The notes beneath the pieces are model-generated. The model saw only the letters and a program-made list of their open reading frames with translations, was not told the origin of the DNA and made no database searches. A stretch of DNA of 64,000 nucleotides from DATBGO01 sp963840095 (lineage in GTDB: Bacteria > Actinomycetota > Actinomycetes > Streptosporangiales > Streptosporangiaceae). Below are positions 9,564 to 18,784 of this stretch, one piece after another. The stretch is from positions 1,426,001 through 1,490,000 of the forward strand of contig CAWIXN010000005.1 of assembly GCA_963840095.1 (NCBI GenBank), written 5' to 3'. The position numbers were made by a program, and so were the translations under genes. The first letter of the stretch is position 1. Each line of letters opens with the position of its first letter.

Positions 9564-11182
9564 GTCACGTCAACCCGGTCGCGTTCAGCATCCTCCTCGT
9601 CTCTTTCCTAGCCGTCACCATGATCGGCTTCGCCGCAGCCAGATGGCGCCCGGCGGAGGACCCCATGCACCTGAACGAGTGGGGTCTCGGCGGTCGCGGG
9701 TTCGGGACCTTCGTCAGCTGGTTCCTGCTGGGCGGTGACCTCTATACCGCCTACACATTCATCGCCGTGCCGGCCCTGGTCTACGCCGTCGGCGCGGCGG
9801 GGTTCTACGCGCTGTCGTACACGATCGTGGTCTGGCCGATCGTGTTCATTTTCGCCCCGCGGCTGTGGTCGGCCGCCCGCGCACGCGGCTACGTCACTCC
9901 CGCCGAATTCGCCCGGGGCCGGTACGGCTCGCAGGGCCTCGGGCTCGCGGTGGCGCTGACCGGCATCCTGGCCACCATGCCCTACATCGCGCTCCAGCTG
10001 GTTGGCATCGAGTCGGTCCTGACCGTCATGGGAGTCGGCGGCAGTTCCGGCCACGCCTTCGTCAAGGACCTGCCGCTGATCATCGCGTTCATTGTCCTTG
10101 CTGCCTATACCTACTTTGCCGGACTGCGCGCGCCGGCCCTGATCGCCTTCGTCAAAGACTCGCTCATCTACGTGACGGTCATCGTGGCGATTATCTATAT
10201 CCCCGCGAGGCTCGGCGGCTGGGGCCATATCTTCGGCGCTTCGGCGGCGCACCTGAAGACGGTGAACCCCACGACCCACAAGCCGTTTGGCAGCCTGATT
10301 GTGGCACCGTCCGGAGAATGGGCCTACGCTACCCTCGCGCTCGGCTCCGCGCTGGCGCTGTTCATGTACCCGCACGCGGCCACCGGGGTATTCGCGGCCC
10401 GGCAGCGCAGCGTGATCAGGCGCAACGTGACCATGCTGCCCGTCTACACGCTGATGCTCGGCCTGATCGCGCTGTTCGGCTACCTGGCGCGGGCGACACC
10501 GGCCGTGAACGCCGGCGTCAAGGCCGCTGGCGGCAACGCGCAGCTATCGGTGCCGCTGCTGTTCGAGCACATGTTCCCCAGCTGGTTCGCGGGGATCGGC
10601 TACTCGGCGATTGTCATCGGCGCGCTCGTCCCCGCGGCCATCATGTCGATTGCCGCGGCGAACCTGTTTACCCGCAGCATTTACAACGAGTTCTTCAATC
10701 CCGATGCCACCCCGGCGCAGGAGACGCGGGTCGCCCGGGTGGCGTCGCTCGTCATGAAGGTCGGCGCGCTGGGCTTCGCGCTCGAGCTGAACAAGACGTT
10801 CTCGATCAATCTGCAGCTGCTCGGCGGAATCTGGATCCTGCAGACCTTCCCGGCGATCGTCATTGGCCTGTACACGAGCTGGTTCCATCGCTTTGCGCTG
10901 ATCACGGGCTGGGCGTCCGGGATGGTGTACGGCACCATCGAGGCCTACCGGACGCCGGGCGGCGGCCAGGCGCATTTCGGTGCCGCCACCGCTCCGGTGT
11001 TCGGACACATCACCTATATCGCGATCACCGCTCTGGCCGTCAACCTGGTGGTCGCGGTGGTGCTCACCCCCATCTTCCGCGCGCTCCGGCTGCCGAACGG
11101 ATACGACGAGACCCGGCCCGCCCACTACTGCGCCGACTCCGCGGCAGAGCCCGCCGCCCGGGCCGGAACCCGGGGCGCCTGA
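9560..11182 (+). CDS. sodium:solute symporter (SSS), monocarboxylate-type permease
   Basis: This is a 540-residue polytopic membrane protein of the SSS family with about 13 hydrophobic segments. It resembles MctP/MctC-type uptake systems for acetate, pyruvate or propionate: an N-terminal segment followed by HLNEWGLGGRGFGTFVSWFL, then DLYTAYTFIAVP, and a conserved YPHAATGVFAARQ. Substrate is inferred from the family and from pairing with DUF3311. The GTG at 9560 fuses with the TGA of the upstream gene; an upstream GTG in the same frame would overlap the DUF3311 gene by 80 bp and add a hydrophilic extension not expected for the family. Confidence 0.88.
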   Translation: MSHVNPVAFSILLVSFLAVTMIGFAAARWRPAEDPMHLNEWGLGGRGFGTFVSWFLLGGDLYTAYTFIAVPALVYAVGAAGFYALSYTIVVWPIVFIFAPRLWSAARARGYVTPAEFARGRYGSQGLGLAVALTGILATMPYIALQLVGIESVLTVMGVGGSSGHAFVKDLPLIIAFIVLAAYTYFAGLRAPALIAFVKDSLIYVTVIVAIIYIPARLGGWGHIFGASAAHLKTVNPTTHKPFGSLIVAPSGEWAYATLALGSALALFMYPHAATGVFAARQRSVIRRNVTMLPVYTLMLGLIALFGYLARATPAVNAGVKAAGGNAQLSVPLLFEHMFPSWFAGIGYSAIVIGALVPAAIMSIAAANLFTRSIYNEFFNPDATPAQETRVARVASLVMKVGALGFALELNKTFSINLQLLGGIWILQTFPAIVIGLYTSWFHRFALITGWASGMVYGTIEAYRTPGGGQAHFGAATAPVFGHITYIAITALAVNLVVAVVLTPIFRALRLPNGYDETRPAHYCADSAAEPAARAGTRGA

Positions 11183-11200
11183 CCGGCCGGGCCGCCCGCC

Positions 11201-11259
11201 CCGGTGGTTTCCTGGAGGTCCGGTGGTTTCCTGGAGGTTCAGTCGCGTTTCCTGGAGGT
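11201..11259. repeat. 19-bp tandem repeat between convergent genes
   Basis: A 19-bp unit ending TTTCCTGGAGGT occurs twice exactly (11201-11219 and 11220-11238). A third, partial copy (GTTTCCTGGAGGT) runs at 11247-11259 up to the stop of the acyl-CoA dehydrogenase gene. It fills most of the space between two convergent genes. Confidence 0.85.
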
Positions 11260-12411
11260 TCAGCGGAACGCGCTGACGCCGGTTTCAGCGCGGCCGATGA
11301 GCAGTTTCTGGATCTGGCTGGTGCCTTCGTACAAGGTCATCACCCGGGCGTCCCGCATGTACTTCTGCACCGGGTATTCATCGATGTAGCCGTAGCCGCC
11401 GAGCGCCTGGATAGCCAGATTCGAGGCCCGGACCGCGGCCTCCGAAGCGAAGTACTTCGCCTTGGACGCCTCGACCCCGAAGGGCTCGCCCCTCTCGATC
11501 AGGTCCGCGGCCCGCCAGACCAGCAGCCGGGCGGCATCGGCGTCGACCGAGATGTCGACGATCATCTCCTGGATGAGCTGGAACGAGGCGAGCGGGCGGC
11601 CGAACTGGTGCCGCTGCGTGGAATAGTGGACCACCGTTTCGAGGCAGCCCTGGATGATGCCGACGCAGCCGGCGCCGACGGACACCCGCCCCTTGTCGAG
11701 AGACTGCATGGCGACCGAGAACCCCGCACCCTCCTCGCCGAGCCTCGCCGAGGCCGGGACGCGCACGTCGGTGAGGAAGATCTCGGCCGTGGCCTGCCCC
11801 CGAAGCCCGAGCTTGCCCTTGATCTCCCGCGTCTCGAAGCCGGGGGTGTCGGTCGGCACCAGGAACGCCGAGATCCCTTTCGGGCCCGGTCCGCCGGTGC
11901 GCGCGAAGACCAGGCAGAGATCAGCCCAGGTGGCGTTGGTGATGAAGACCTTCTGGCCCGACAGCAGGTAGTCGTCGCCGTCGCGCACCGCGCTGGTCGC
12001 CAGGTGGCTGGGGTCCGAGCCGGCCTCGGGCTCGGTCAGGGCGAAGCAGCCGAGCTTTGCGCCGGTCGCGATCTGGCGAAGCCAATGCTGCTTCTGTTCC
12101 TCGCTGCCGTGGGACAGGAGCGCCTTGCCGACCAGGCCCATGGATACCGACACGATGCCCCGGACCGCGGAGTCGGCCCGGCCCAGTTCCTCCATGCCGA
12201 GACAGTAAGTGATGTAGTCGCCGCCGATCCCGCCGTATTCGGCCGGGATCGTCAACCCGAAGAACCCGATCTCACCCAGCTTGGGGATGATCGCGGGGTC
12301 CACCGCTTCGGCCCGGTCCCACTCAGTGCGATACGGCACGACCTCCTTGTCGAGGAATTCACGGGCCACGGCCCTGAATGCCTTCTGGTCCTCGCTGAGG
12401 GTCAGGTCCAT
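11260..12411 (-). CDS. acyl-CoA dehydrogenase
   Basis: This 383-residue FAD enzyme catalyses alpha,beta-dehydrogenation of an acyl-CoA. The first family signature is CFALTEPEAGSDPS (FAD/substrate site). The second is QALGGYGYIDEYPVQKYMRD, followed by TLYEGTSQIQ, whose Glu is at the position of the catalytic base in medium- and short-chain enzymes. The start at 12411 has GGAGGA five bases upstream; the frame is open 36 bases further but without a ribosome site. It is divergent from the phosphotriesterase-like gene and acyl-CoA ligase, so all three may serve one acyl-degradation route. The exact acyl chain cannot be read from sequence. Confidence 0.93.
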   Translation of the reverse strand: MDLTLSEDQKAFRAVAREFLDKEVVPYRTEWDRAEAVDPAIIPKLGEIGFFGLTIPAEYGGIGGDYITYCLGMEELGRADSAVRGIVSVSMGLVGKALLSHGSEEQKQHWLRQIATGAKLGCFALTEPEAGSDPSHLATSAVRDGDDYLLSGQKVFITNATWADLCLVFARTGGPGPKGISAFLVPTDTPGFETREIKGKLGLRGQATAEIFLTDVRVPASARLGEEGAGFSVAMQSLDKGRVSVGAGCVGIIQGCLETVVHYSTQRHQFGRPLASFQLIQEMIVDISVDADAARLLVWRAADLIERGEPFGVEASKAKYFASEAAVRASNLAIQALGGYGYIDEYPVQKYMRDARVMTLYEGTSQIQKLLIGRAETGVSAFR

Positions 12412-12553
12412 GTTTCCTCCGGCCGTGTTCGCTCCATCATCGCCCACATCCGGGTGACCGCGGCAGGCCGCCGGGCCACGAAGGCTTCTCGGCCCGCTGG
12501 CCTAACCATCGGGTGCCGCACGACGTAGGCTGCGAATGGCAGAGGAGGTTCCC

Positions 12554-13540
12554 GTGACAACAGTCGAAACGGTACGGGGGCCGGTGGAGGTCGCCGACCT
12601 TGGCTCGACCCTGATGCACGAACACGTTTTCGTTCTTTCCACCGAGCACGCGCAGAATTACGGCGACGGCCTGTGGTGGGACGAGGAAGCCCGGGTGGCG
12701 GATGCGGTCGCCCGGCTGCGCGATCTGCGGAGCAGGGGAATCACCACGATCGTCGACCCGACGGTCTGGGGGCTCGGCCGCTATATCCCGCGGATCCAGC
12801 GGATCGCCGAGCAGGTCGACCTGAACATCGTGGTCGCCACCGGCCTGTACGCCTACGAGGAACTGGCGCACCAGTACGCGTTCCGCGGCCCCGGCCTGCT
12901 GCTGGACATACCGGAGCCGATGGTCGCCGACTTCACCCGCGACCTCACCGAGGGCATCGGCACCACCGGCGTCAAGGCGGCCTTCCTCAAGTCGTGCGTC
13001 GAGGCACCCGGCCTCACCCCGGGGGTGGAGCGCATTAACCGCGCCGTGGCTCGCACGCACGTCGAGACCGGTGCGCCGATCACCGTGCACACCTCAGGCC
13101 CGGCGCAGTCCGGGCGGCTGGTGATCGACCTGTTCCGCAAGGAGGGTGTCGACCTGGCCAAGGTGGTCATCGGGCACGCCGGGGACAGCAACGACCTCGG
13201 CTACCTCATGGAGGTGGCTGACACGGGGGCGACGCTCGGCATGGACCGGTTCGGGCTCGACTTGTTCAACCCGACGGCCGACCGGGTACGGACCATCGCG
13301 GCGCTGGCCGCGCGCGGCTACGCCGACCGGATGGTCCTCGCCCACGACGCGAACTGCTTCATCGACTGGTTCGGGGCCGACGAGGCGGCGACCAAGGCGG
13401 CCGCCGCGCCCAACTGGCACTACACCCACATCAGCGACGACGTGCTGCCCGCCCTGCGCGAGGCCGGGGTCACCGACGCGCAGATCGACCAGATGCTGGT
13501 GGACAACCCGCGCAGGTACTTCAGCGGAGGCACGTCGTGA
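12554..13540 (+). CDS. phosphotriesterase-family hydrolase (lactonase-like)
   Basis: This 328-residue amidohydrolase-superfamily protein has the binuclear metal ligands of the phosphotriesterase family: HEH in TLMHEHVFV, the bridging Lys in AAFLKSC, His in ITVHTSG and VIGHAGDSND, and Asp in LAHDANCF. Family members hydrolyse lactones or organophosphates; native substrates are commonly lactones. The GTG at 12554 was chosen because AGGAGGTT lies just upstream; an ATG at 12536 is in frame but lacks a ribosome site. Its TGA overlaps the GTG of the acyl-CoA ligase gene, so the two are coupled, which suggests that the hydrolysed product is a carboxylic acid activated next. Confidence 0.88.
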   Translation: MTTVETVRGPVEVADLGSTLMHEHVFVLSTEHAQNYGDGLWWDEEARVADAVARLRDLRSRGITTIVDPTVWGLGRYIPRIQRIAEQVDLNIVVATGLYAYEELAHQYAFRGPGLLLDIPEPMVADFTRDLTEGIGTTGVKAAFLKSCVEAPGLTPGVERINRAVARTHVETGAPITVHTSGPAQSGRLVIDLFRKEGVDLAKVVIGHAGDSNDLGYLMEVADTGATLGMDRFGLDLFNPTADRVRTIAALAARGYADRMVLAHDANCFIDWFGADEAATKAAAAPNWHYTHISDDVLPALREAGVTDAQIDQMLVDNPRRYFSGGTS

Positions 13541-15027
13541 TCACGCCGTTCGACACCGCCGGGGTCACCAGGGGCGCGGACGGCATCAAGCGCTACGACG
13601 GGCTGCCCGAGAGCCTGATCCACATGCTGCGCAGCGTGGTCGAGCAGCATCCGGACCGCGAGGCGCTGGCCGAGACCGGCGGCGGCCCGCGGCTGTCCTA
13701 CCGCGAGCTGTGGGACGGTGCGGCGCGGGTGGCGGGCGGCCTGCGCGCGGCCGGCCTGCAGCGCGGTGACCGCGTCGCGCTGCGGCTCGGCAACGGCGTC
13801 GACTGGGTCCTCGCGTTCTTCGGCACCGTGCTGGCGGGCAGCATCGTCGTACCCGTCAACACCCGGCTCACCGAGTCCGAGGTGGCCTTCGTGGTGTCGG
13901 ACAGCGGCGCCAGGTACATCTTCGCGCCGGGCGAGCCGCTGCCGGACGCTGATCCGGTGGCGATCGACGACGCGGGACCCGACGACCCGGCGGCGATCTT
14001 CTACACGAGCGGCACGACCGGCTTCCCCAAGGGCGCGATCACTACCCACGCGAACTTCCTGTCGAACTGCGAGACCTGCCATCGGTGCCTTGCCACGAGC
14101 GGGCCCGAGCCACCGCGCACGCTGATCTCGGTGCCGCTGTTCCACGTCACCGGCTGCAACAGCCAGCTGCTCTTCATCGCCTACCTCGCCGGGACCAGCG
14201 TCATCATGCCGCAGTTCGATGTCGCCACGTTCCTGCGGGCCATCGAGGCCGAGCGGATCGACGTGCTGACCACCGTGCCGGCCATCTACTGGCTGGCCAT
14301 CAACCAGCCCCAGTTCGCCGAGACCGACGTGTCCACGGTGCGGGCCCTGTCCTACGGCGGCGCGCCGATCGCACCCGACCTGGTCGGGCGGATCATGAAG
14401 GCGTTCCCCACCGCCCGGGTGGGCAACGGGTTCGGCCTCACTGAGACCTCCAGCGTCACCAGCTACCTGCCGCACGAGTACGCCGCCGGGCACGCCGACT
14501 CGGTGGGCTTTCCGGCCCCGGTATGTGACGTGCAGGTGGAAGCCATCGGCCTGCAGGACGTCGGCGAACTGCTCGTCCGCGGGCCCAACGTGGTGGCGGG
14601 CTACTGGGGCAACCCGGAAGGCACCGCCCGGGTCTTCACCGACGGGTGGCTGCACACCGGCGACCTGGCCCGCATCGACGCCGAAGGTCTCATCTACATC
14701 GTCGACCGGGCGAAGGACATGATCAACCGGGGCGGCGAGAACGTGTACTGCGTCGAGGTCGAGAACGCCCTGGCCGGCGCGCCCGGGGTGTACGAGGCGG
14801 CCGTGGTCGGCGTGCCCGACGAGATGATGGGCGAGAAGGTCGGCGCGGTCCTCGTGCCCGTACCAGGCACCACGATCGACGTCGACGCGGTCCTGGCTTA
14901 CCTGCGGGAGCGGATCGCCGATTTCAAGGTGCCGCAGTACGTCGTCGTGCGACCCGGCCTGCTGCCCCGCAATGCCGGAGGCAAGCTGCTCAAGCGGCAG
15001 GTACGCGACGAAACCAGCTGGCACTGA
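13537..15027 (+). CDS. AMP-forming acyl-CoA ligase
   Basis: This 496-residue member of the ANL superfamily activates a carboxylic acid to its CoA thioester through an acyl-AMP. Visible blocks: FYTSGTTGFPKG (phosphate loop), GFGLTETSS, DGWLHTGDLARID, IYIVDRAKDMINRGGENV (hinge and A8 core) and PRNAGGKLLKRQVR with the adenylation Lys. It begins at a GTG that overlaps the stop of the phosphotriesterase-like gene by four bases. Substrate is unknown; fatty-acid or aromatic acids are both possible for this subgroup. Confidence 0.92.
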   Translation: MITPFDTAGVTRGADGIKRYDGLPESLIHMLRSVVEQHPDREALAETGGGPRLSYRELWDGAARVAGGLRAAGLQRGDRVALRLGNGVDWVLAFFGTVLAGSIVVPVNTRLTESEVAFVVSDSGARYIFAPGEPLPDADPVAIDDAGPDDPAAIFYTSGTTGFPKGAITTHANFLSNCETCHRCLATSGPEPPRTLISVPLFHVTGCNSQLLFIAYLAGTSVIMPQFDVATFLRAIEAERIDVLTTVPAIYWLAINQPQFAETDVSTVRALSYGGAPIAPDLVGRIMKAFPTARVGNGFGLTETSSVTSYLPHEYAAGHADSVGFPAPVCDVQVEAIGLQDVGELLVRGPNVVAGYWGNPEGTARVFTDGWLHTGDLARIDAEGLIYIVDRAKDMINRGGENVYCVEVENALAGAPGVYEAAVVGVPDEMMGEKVGAVLVPVPGTTIDVDAVLAYLRERIADFKVPQYVVVRPGLLPRNAGGKLLKRQVRDETSWH

Positions 15028-15046
15028 CCGGCCCGCACCGCCCGGA

Positions 15047-17281
15047 TTAGCTGATCTCCGGCTCGGGCTCGTGGGCCAGCCATAGGACGGCGAGGGGCGG
15101 CAGCGTGAGTGTGGCGGAGTAGTCCAGGTCGTTCCAGCTGATGGGTTCGGCGGCGACGGCACCGGTGAGGACGTTGCCGCCGCCGAACTCGCCGCGGTCG
15201 GAGTTGAGGATTTCCACCCAGCGTCCCGGATGCGGGAGCCCGATGCGGTAGCCATGGCGAGGCACCGGCGTGAGATTCGCCACGCAGGCGACGCTGCGCC
15301 CGCCCGTCACCGGGAACCTGAGAAACGACAGCACGCTGTTATCGGCGTCGTTGGGGTCGATCCAGCGAAAGCCCGTCCAGTCGAAGTCCTGCTCCCACAG
15401 CGCGGGCTCGTGCCGGTACACGGTGTTGAGCGCGCGAACCAGCGCCTGCACGCCGGCGTGCTCCGGGTAGTCGAGCAGGTGCCAGTCGATGCTGCCTTCG
15501 TGCCGCCACTCGTCGTTCTGGCCGATCTCGCCGCCCATGAACAGCAGCGGACGGCCGGGGTGCGCCCACATCCAGGCCAGCAGGGCCCGCAGGTTCGCCA
15601 GCTGCTGCCAGCGGTCCCCCGGCATCTTGGCCAGCAGCGAACCCTTTCCGTGCGATACCTCGTCGTGGCTCAGCGGCAGGATGAAGTTCTCGCTGAACGC
15701 GTACAGCAGCGCGAACGTGAGCTCGTGATGGTGGTAGCGCCGGTGCACGGGATCAATGGCGAAGTACTCCAGGGTGTCGTTCATCCACCCCATGTTCCAT
15801 TTGAACCCGAAGCCGAGCCCGCCCAGGTAGGTCGGGCGGGAGACGGCCGGCCAGGCGGTGGACTCCTCGGCGACCAGCATGATCGAGGGGTGGTGCCGGT
15901 ACACCACCTCGTTGGTTTCCCTGATGAAGTCAATGGCTTCCAGGTTCTCCCGGCCTCCGAACCGGTTGGTGATCCACTCGCCCTCCCGGCGCGAGTAGTC
16001 CAGGTAGAGCATCGAGGCCACCGCATCGACGCGCAGGCCATCGACGTGGAATTCCTCGATCCAGAACAGGGCGTTCGCGATCAGGAAGTTCCGGACCTCG
16101 TGGCGCCCGTAGTTGAACACCAGCGTGCCCCAGTCCGGGTGCTCGCCCAGGCGGGGGTCGGCGTGCTCGTACAAAGCCGTGCCATCGAAGCGCGCCAGCG
16201 CCCAGTCGTCCTTGGGGAAGTGCCCGGCGACCCAGTCGACGAGCACCCCGATGCCTGCCTGATGCAGCCGGTCAACCAGATAGCGGAAGTCGTCGGGCGT
16301 CCCGTACCGCGCCGTCGGCGCGTAGAACCCGGTCACCTGATAACCCCAGGAACCGTAGAACGGGTGCTCCGCGATCGGGAGGAACTCGACATGCGTGAAG
16401 CCAAGGTCGGTGAGGTACCCGGGCAGGGCCTCGGCCGCCTCGCGGTAGGTCAGCGGCCGCCACCCGCCGTGGCCGTCCTGGCTCATCCGCCACGAGCCCA
16501 GGTGACATTCGTAGATCGACACCGGAGAGCGCAGCAGGTCCGTGGTCTGGCGGTCAGCGAACCACGCCGCGTCCTGCCACTCGTGCTGGCTCTGGGTGAC
16601 CACACTCGCGGTGGCCGGCGGCACCTCGGTGGCGAAGGCGTACGGGTCCGCCCGCAGGCTCAGATGTCCCTGCTGGGTCACCACCTCGAACTTGTAATGC
16701 GCGCCCGGGCCGACCTCCGGTATGAAGATCTCCCAGACCCCGGAGCTGCCCAGCACCCGCATCGGGTGCAGGCGGCCGTCCCAGCCGTTGAAGTCACCAA
16801 CCACCCGCACCGCCTGGGCGCTGGGCGCCCAGACCGCGAACGACGTACCGGACCTGCCTTGATGTACTCGCACCTGCGCGCCGAGGTGGCGCCACAATCC
16901 CTCGTGCCGGCCCTCGGCCAGCAGGTACAGGTCCAGCTGCCCGAGCGTGGGCCAGTATCGGTACGGATCATCGGCGGTCGTCACGACGCCGTCCTGGTAG
17001 GTTGCCTCCAGCCGGTAGTCCGGGATGTCGGGACCGTCTAACGTCCCGGCGAACACCCCCGCGGGATGCACGCGGCTCATCTCGATCCGCTGCTCACCAG
17101 CGAGGACGGCCATGCTGATCGCGTCGGGCCGCCACCCGCGGATGACCACGCGATCGCCGCCGTCGTCGTCTTGTACCGGGTGCGCTCCCAGCACCGAGTG
17201 CGGATCGTGGTGCTGGCCGCCGACCAGACGCTCAAGGTCCGAACCGACTACCGTCAGCCCGAGATGAGCCGATGAGTCCAT
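15047..17281 (-). CDS. glgB: 1,4-alpha-glucan branching enzyme GlgB
   Basis: This 744-residue cytoplasmic enzyme introduces alpha-1,6 branches into glycogen. Order of domains: an N-terminal GlgB domain (DPHSVLGAHP), a CBM48 domain (YKFEV, VRVVGDFNGWDGR), then a GH13_9 barrel. The barrel shows GSWGYQVTGFYAPTARYGTP, GLRVDAVASMLYLDYSR with the nucleophile Asp, LVAEEST with the acid Glu, and LSHDEVSHGKGS. The ATG at 17281 is preceded by GGAAGGGGAGGG. The frame is open for 30 codons upstream, without a better ribosome site. It is the downstream gene of a minus-strand pair with an alpha/beta hydrolase. Confidence 0.96.
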   Translation of the reverse strand: MDSSAHLGLTVVGSDLERLVGGQHHDPHSVLGAHPVQDDDGGDRVVIRGWRPDAISMAVLAGEQRIEMSRVHPAGVFAGTLDGPDIPDYRLEATYQDGVVTTADDPYRYWPTLGQLDLYLLAEGRHEGLWRHLGAQVRVHQGRSGTSFAVWAPSAQAVRVVGDFNGWDGRLHPMRVLGSSGVWEIFIPEVGPGAHYKFEVVTQQGHLSLRADPYAFATEVPPATASVVTQSQHEWQDAAWFADRQTTDLLRSPVSIYECHLGSWRMSQDGHGGWRPLTYREAAEALPGYLTDLGFTHVEFLPIAEHPFYGSWGYQVTGFYAPTARYGTPDDFRYLVDRLHQAGIGVLVDWVAGHFPKDDWALARFDGTALYEHADPRLGEHPDWGTLVFNYGRHEVRNFLIANALFWIEEFHVDGLRVDAVASMLYLDYSRREGEWITNRFGGRENLEAIDFIRETNEVVYRHHPSIMLVAEESTAWPAVSRPTYLGGLGFGFKWNMGWMNDTLEYFAIDPVHRRYHHHELTFALLYAFSENFILPLSHDEVSHGKGSLLAKMPGDRWQQLANLRALLAWMWAHPGRPLLFMGGEIGQNDEWRHEGSIDWHLLDYPEHAGVQALVRALNTVYRHEPALWEQDFDWTGFRWIDPNDADNSVLSFLRFPVTGGRSVACVANLTPVPRHGYRIGLPHPGRWVEILNSDRGEFGGGNVLTGAVAAEPISWNDLDYSATLTLPPLAVLWLAHEPEPEIS

Positions 17282-17404
17282 GCCCTCCCCTTCCGGCGCA
17301 ACACCCGCGGCCGTCCGCGAACGTGTAGATCCTCCCAGTCTGCCTGGGTACGTGACAAAGCAGGAAGTCACCCTCGTATCAGGCCGCGTGACTGCGCCGG
17401 CGCT

Positions 17405-17440
17405 GGTGCTACCTCAGGTGCTACCTCAGGCGCTACCTCT
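17405..17440. repeat. 12-bp tandem repeat upstream of glgB
   Basis: Three copies of a 12-bp unit (GGTGCTACCTCA, third copy with two changes) lie between the hydrolase stop and the glgB start. No open frame uses them, so they add 36 bp of spacer to the glgB leader. Confidence 0.8.
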
Positions 17441-17451
17441 CAGGCCAGGTT

Positions 17452-18684
17452 TCATGCGGGCCGGGCTGGGGCCGCTGGGACGGCGGCCTGGGCTGCGTCC
17501 CGGCCTGCTGAGCCGAGCCAGCTGGTGATCGCGCTCGCGGTGTCGGCTGCGGCTTCGAGCTGGGGTACGTGGCCCACTCCGGGCATTTCGATCAGTGTCC
17601 AGGACGGGTTGGCGCGCGCCGCCGCACGGGCCACCGTGATGGGCACCATCCGGTCGCGCGCGCCGTGCAGCAGCAGCACCGGGCAGGTGATCGAGCCGAT
17701 CGCGCGCCGGTATGCTCCGCCGCGCGGGTTGCCAAAGGTGGCGATCGCGGAGCGGGCCGAAGTGGCGATCTCCCGTTCGGCCTCCGGCGACATGAGAGCC
17801 TGGCGGGCGACCGTGACATGCTGGGCGCGCACGTCGGCCGGCACCCGTGAGGGATCCACGCAGCACAGCGACAGGATGCTGGCGACCAGCGCCTCCGGCG
17901 ACATGCGGCGGCGGAGGCGCATCAGCAGCGGGCCAAGGCCCGGCGTGGCGTAGGCGGCCAGCATCGGGGTGACGAACCGGTCCGGCATCGCAGGCACCAG
18001 CGGCAGGGCCGGGCCGACCAGTACCAGCCCGACCACGCCGGCCGGGGCCGCGCTGGCCTCCAGCAGGGAGACCATCCCGCCCATCGAGTTGCCGACGAGC
18101 AGCACCGGGCCCGCGGGCACGGCTTCGATGAAGCGGTGCAGCGCAGTCCGCAGGGCCGACACGTCCGTGCCGCGTCCGTGCGACCGGGTGAGGCCATACC
18201 CGGGAAGGTCGAGGGCGAGCACCCGGTAGCGGCCGGTCAGTAACGGCGCGATCGCTGACCAGTTCACCGCCGAGCCGGCCAGCCCGTGCACGCAGACGAC
18301 CACCGGCCCGCTGTCCGGCCCGCCGAAATCGAGGTAGTGGAGCGGGCCGTCGAGGTCAATCCACCGCGAGCGGGCCCCCGCGACCAGTGGCCGTACGTCC
18401 TCGCCGGCCGGGCGCGGATCGGCAACTAGCGGGCCAGCCTGCGCGGCCCGGCCCTCCGTCGCGCCGGTCAGGATCCGCGCCGACGCCAGCGCCAGCGCCG
18501 GGGTGGCGATCATGGTGCGCAAGCCGGCCGCCAGGTAGCGGCCGCCGAGGAAACCGGTTGCTGCCTGTGCCGCAGATGAGGGAAGAGCCTGCGGATGATC
18601 TGAGCTGAGTGCGACCTGCGAAGCGGCTGGGCGGTCAGTGGTCACGGTACGGTACCCCCGGTCGGGTCCACGGGCCCCCTGCAT
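17452..18684 (-). CDS. alpha/beta hydrolase
   Basis: This protein of up to 410 residues has an alpha/beta-hydrolase domain from about residue 110. Visible landmarks are VCVHGLAGSAVNW (oxyanion loop), LVGNSMGGMVSL (nucleophile Ser in GNSMGG), LHGARDRMVPI (acid) and GVGHVPQLE (catalytic His). The roughly 100-residue N-terminal part is not recognised. The start is uncertain: the ATG at 18684 has a weak ribosome site, and a GTG at 18645 (GTGACCACTGAC) is an alternative. It lies upstream of glgB on the same strand, but a functional link to glycogen is only suggested by order. Confidence 0.85.
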   Translation of the reverse strand: MQGARGPDRGYRTVTTDRPAASQVALSSDHPQALPSSAAQAATGFLGGRYLAAGLRTMIATPALALASARILTGATEGRAAQAGPLVADPRPAGEDVRPLVAGARSRWIDLDGPLHYLDFGGPDSGPVVVCVHGLAGSAVNWSAIAPLLTGRYRVLALDLPGYGLTRSHGRGTDVSALRTALHRFIEAVPAGPVLLVGNSMGGMVSLLEASAAPAGVVGLVLVGPALPLVPAMPDRFVTPMLAAYATPGLGPLLMRLRRRMSPEALVASILSLCCVDPSRVPADVRAQHVTVARQALMSPEAEREIATSARSAIATFGNPRGGAYRRAIGSITCPVLLLHGARDRMVPITVARAAARANPSWTLIEMPGVGHVPQLEAAADTASAITSWLGSAGRDAAQAAVPAAPARPA

Positions 18685-18737
18685 TAGGGCTCGACCCTGG
18701 TGATGTGACGATGCGCCGCGGCATCCGGGCTGACTAG

Positions 18738-18750
18738 TGACCTTTGGCCC
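18738..18750. promoter_or_regulatory. candidate DevR/DosR-like box
   Basis: TGACCTTTGGCCC lies 54 bp upstream of the alpha/beta hydrolase start and resembles the GGGACyTTnGGCCC boxes bound by DevR/DosR-type dormancy regulators in actinobacteria. A related element is in front of glgP (19931-19946). No devR gene is in the window, so this is by resemblance only. Confidence 0.3.
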
Positions 18751-18784
18751 GTTGCGAGAGGTACCTACGTCCCGGGCAGTCCGG

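Noticed and set aside
9865..12528. 887-residue plus-strand frame over the symporter and the acyl-CoA dehydrogenase
   Set aside because: It spans two recognised genes on opposite strands and resembles no protein.
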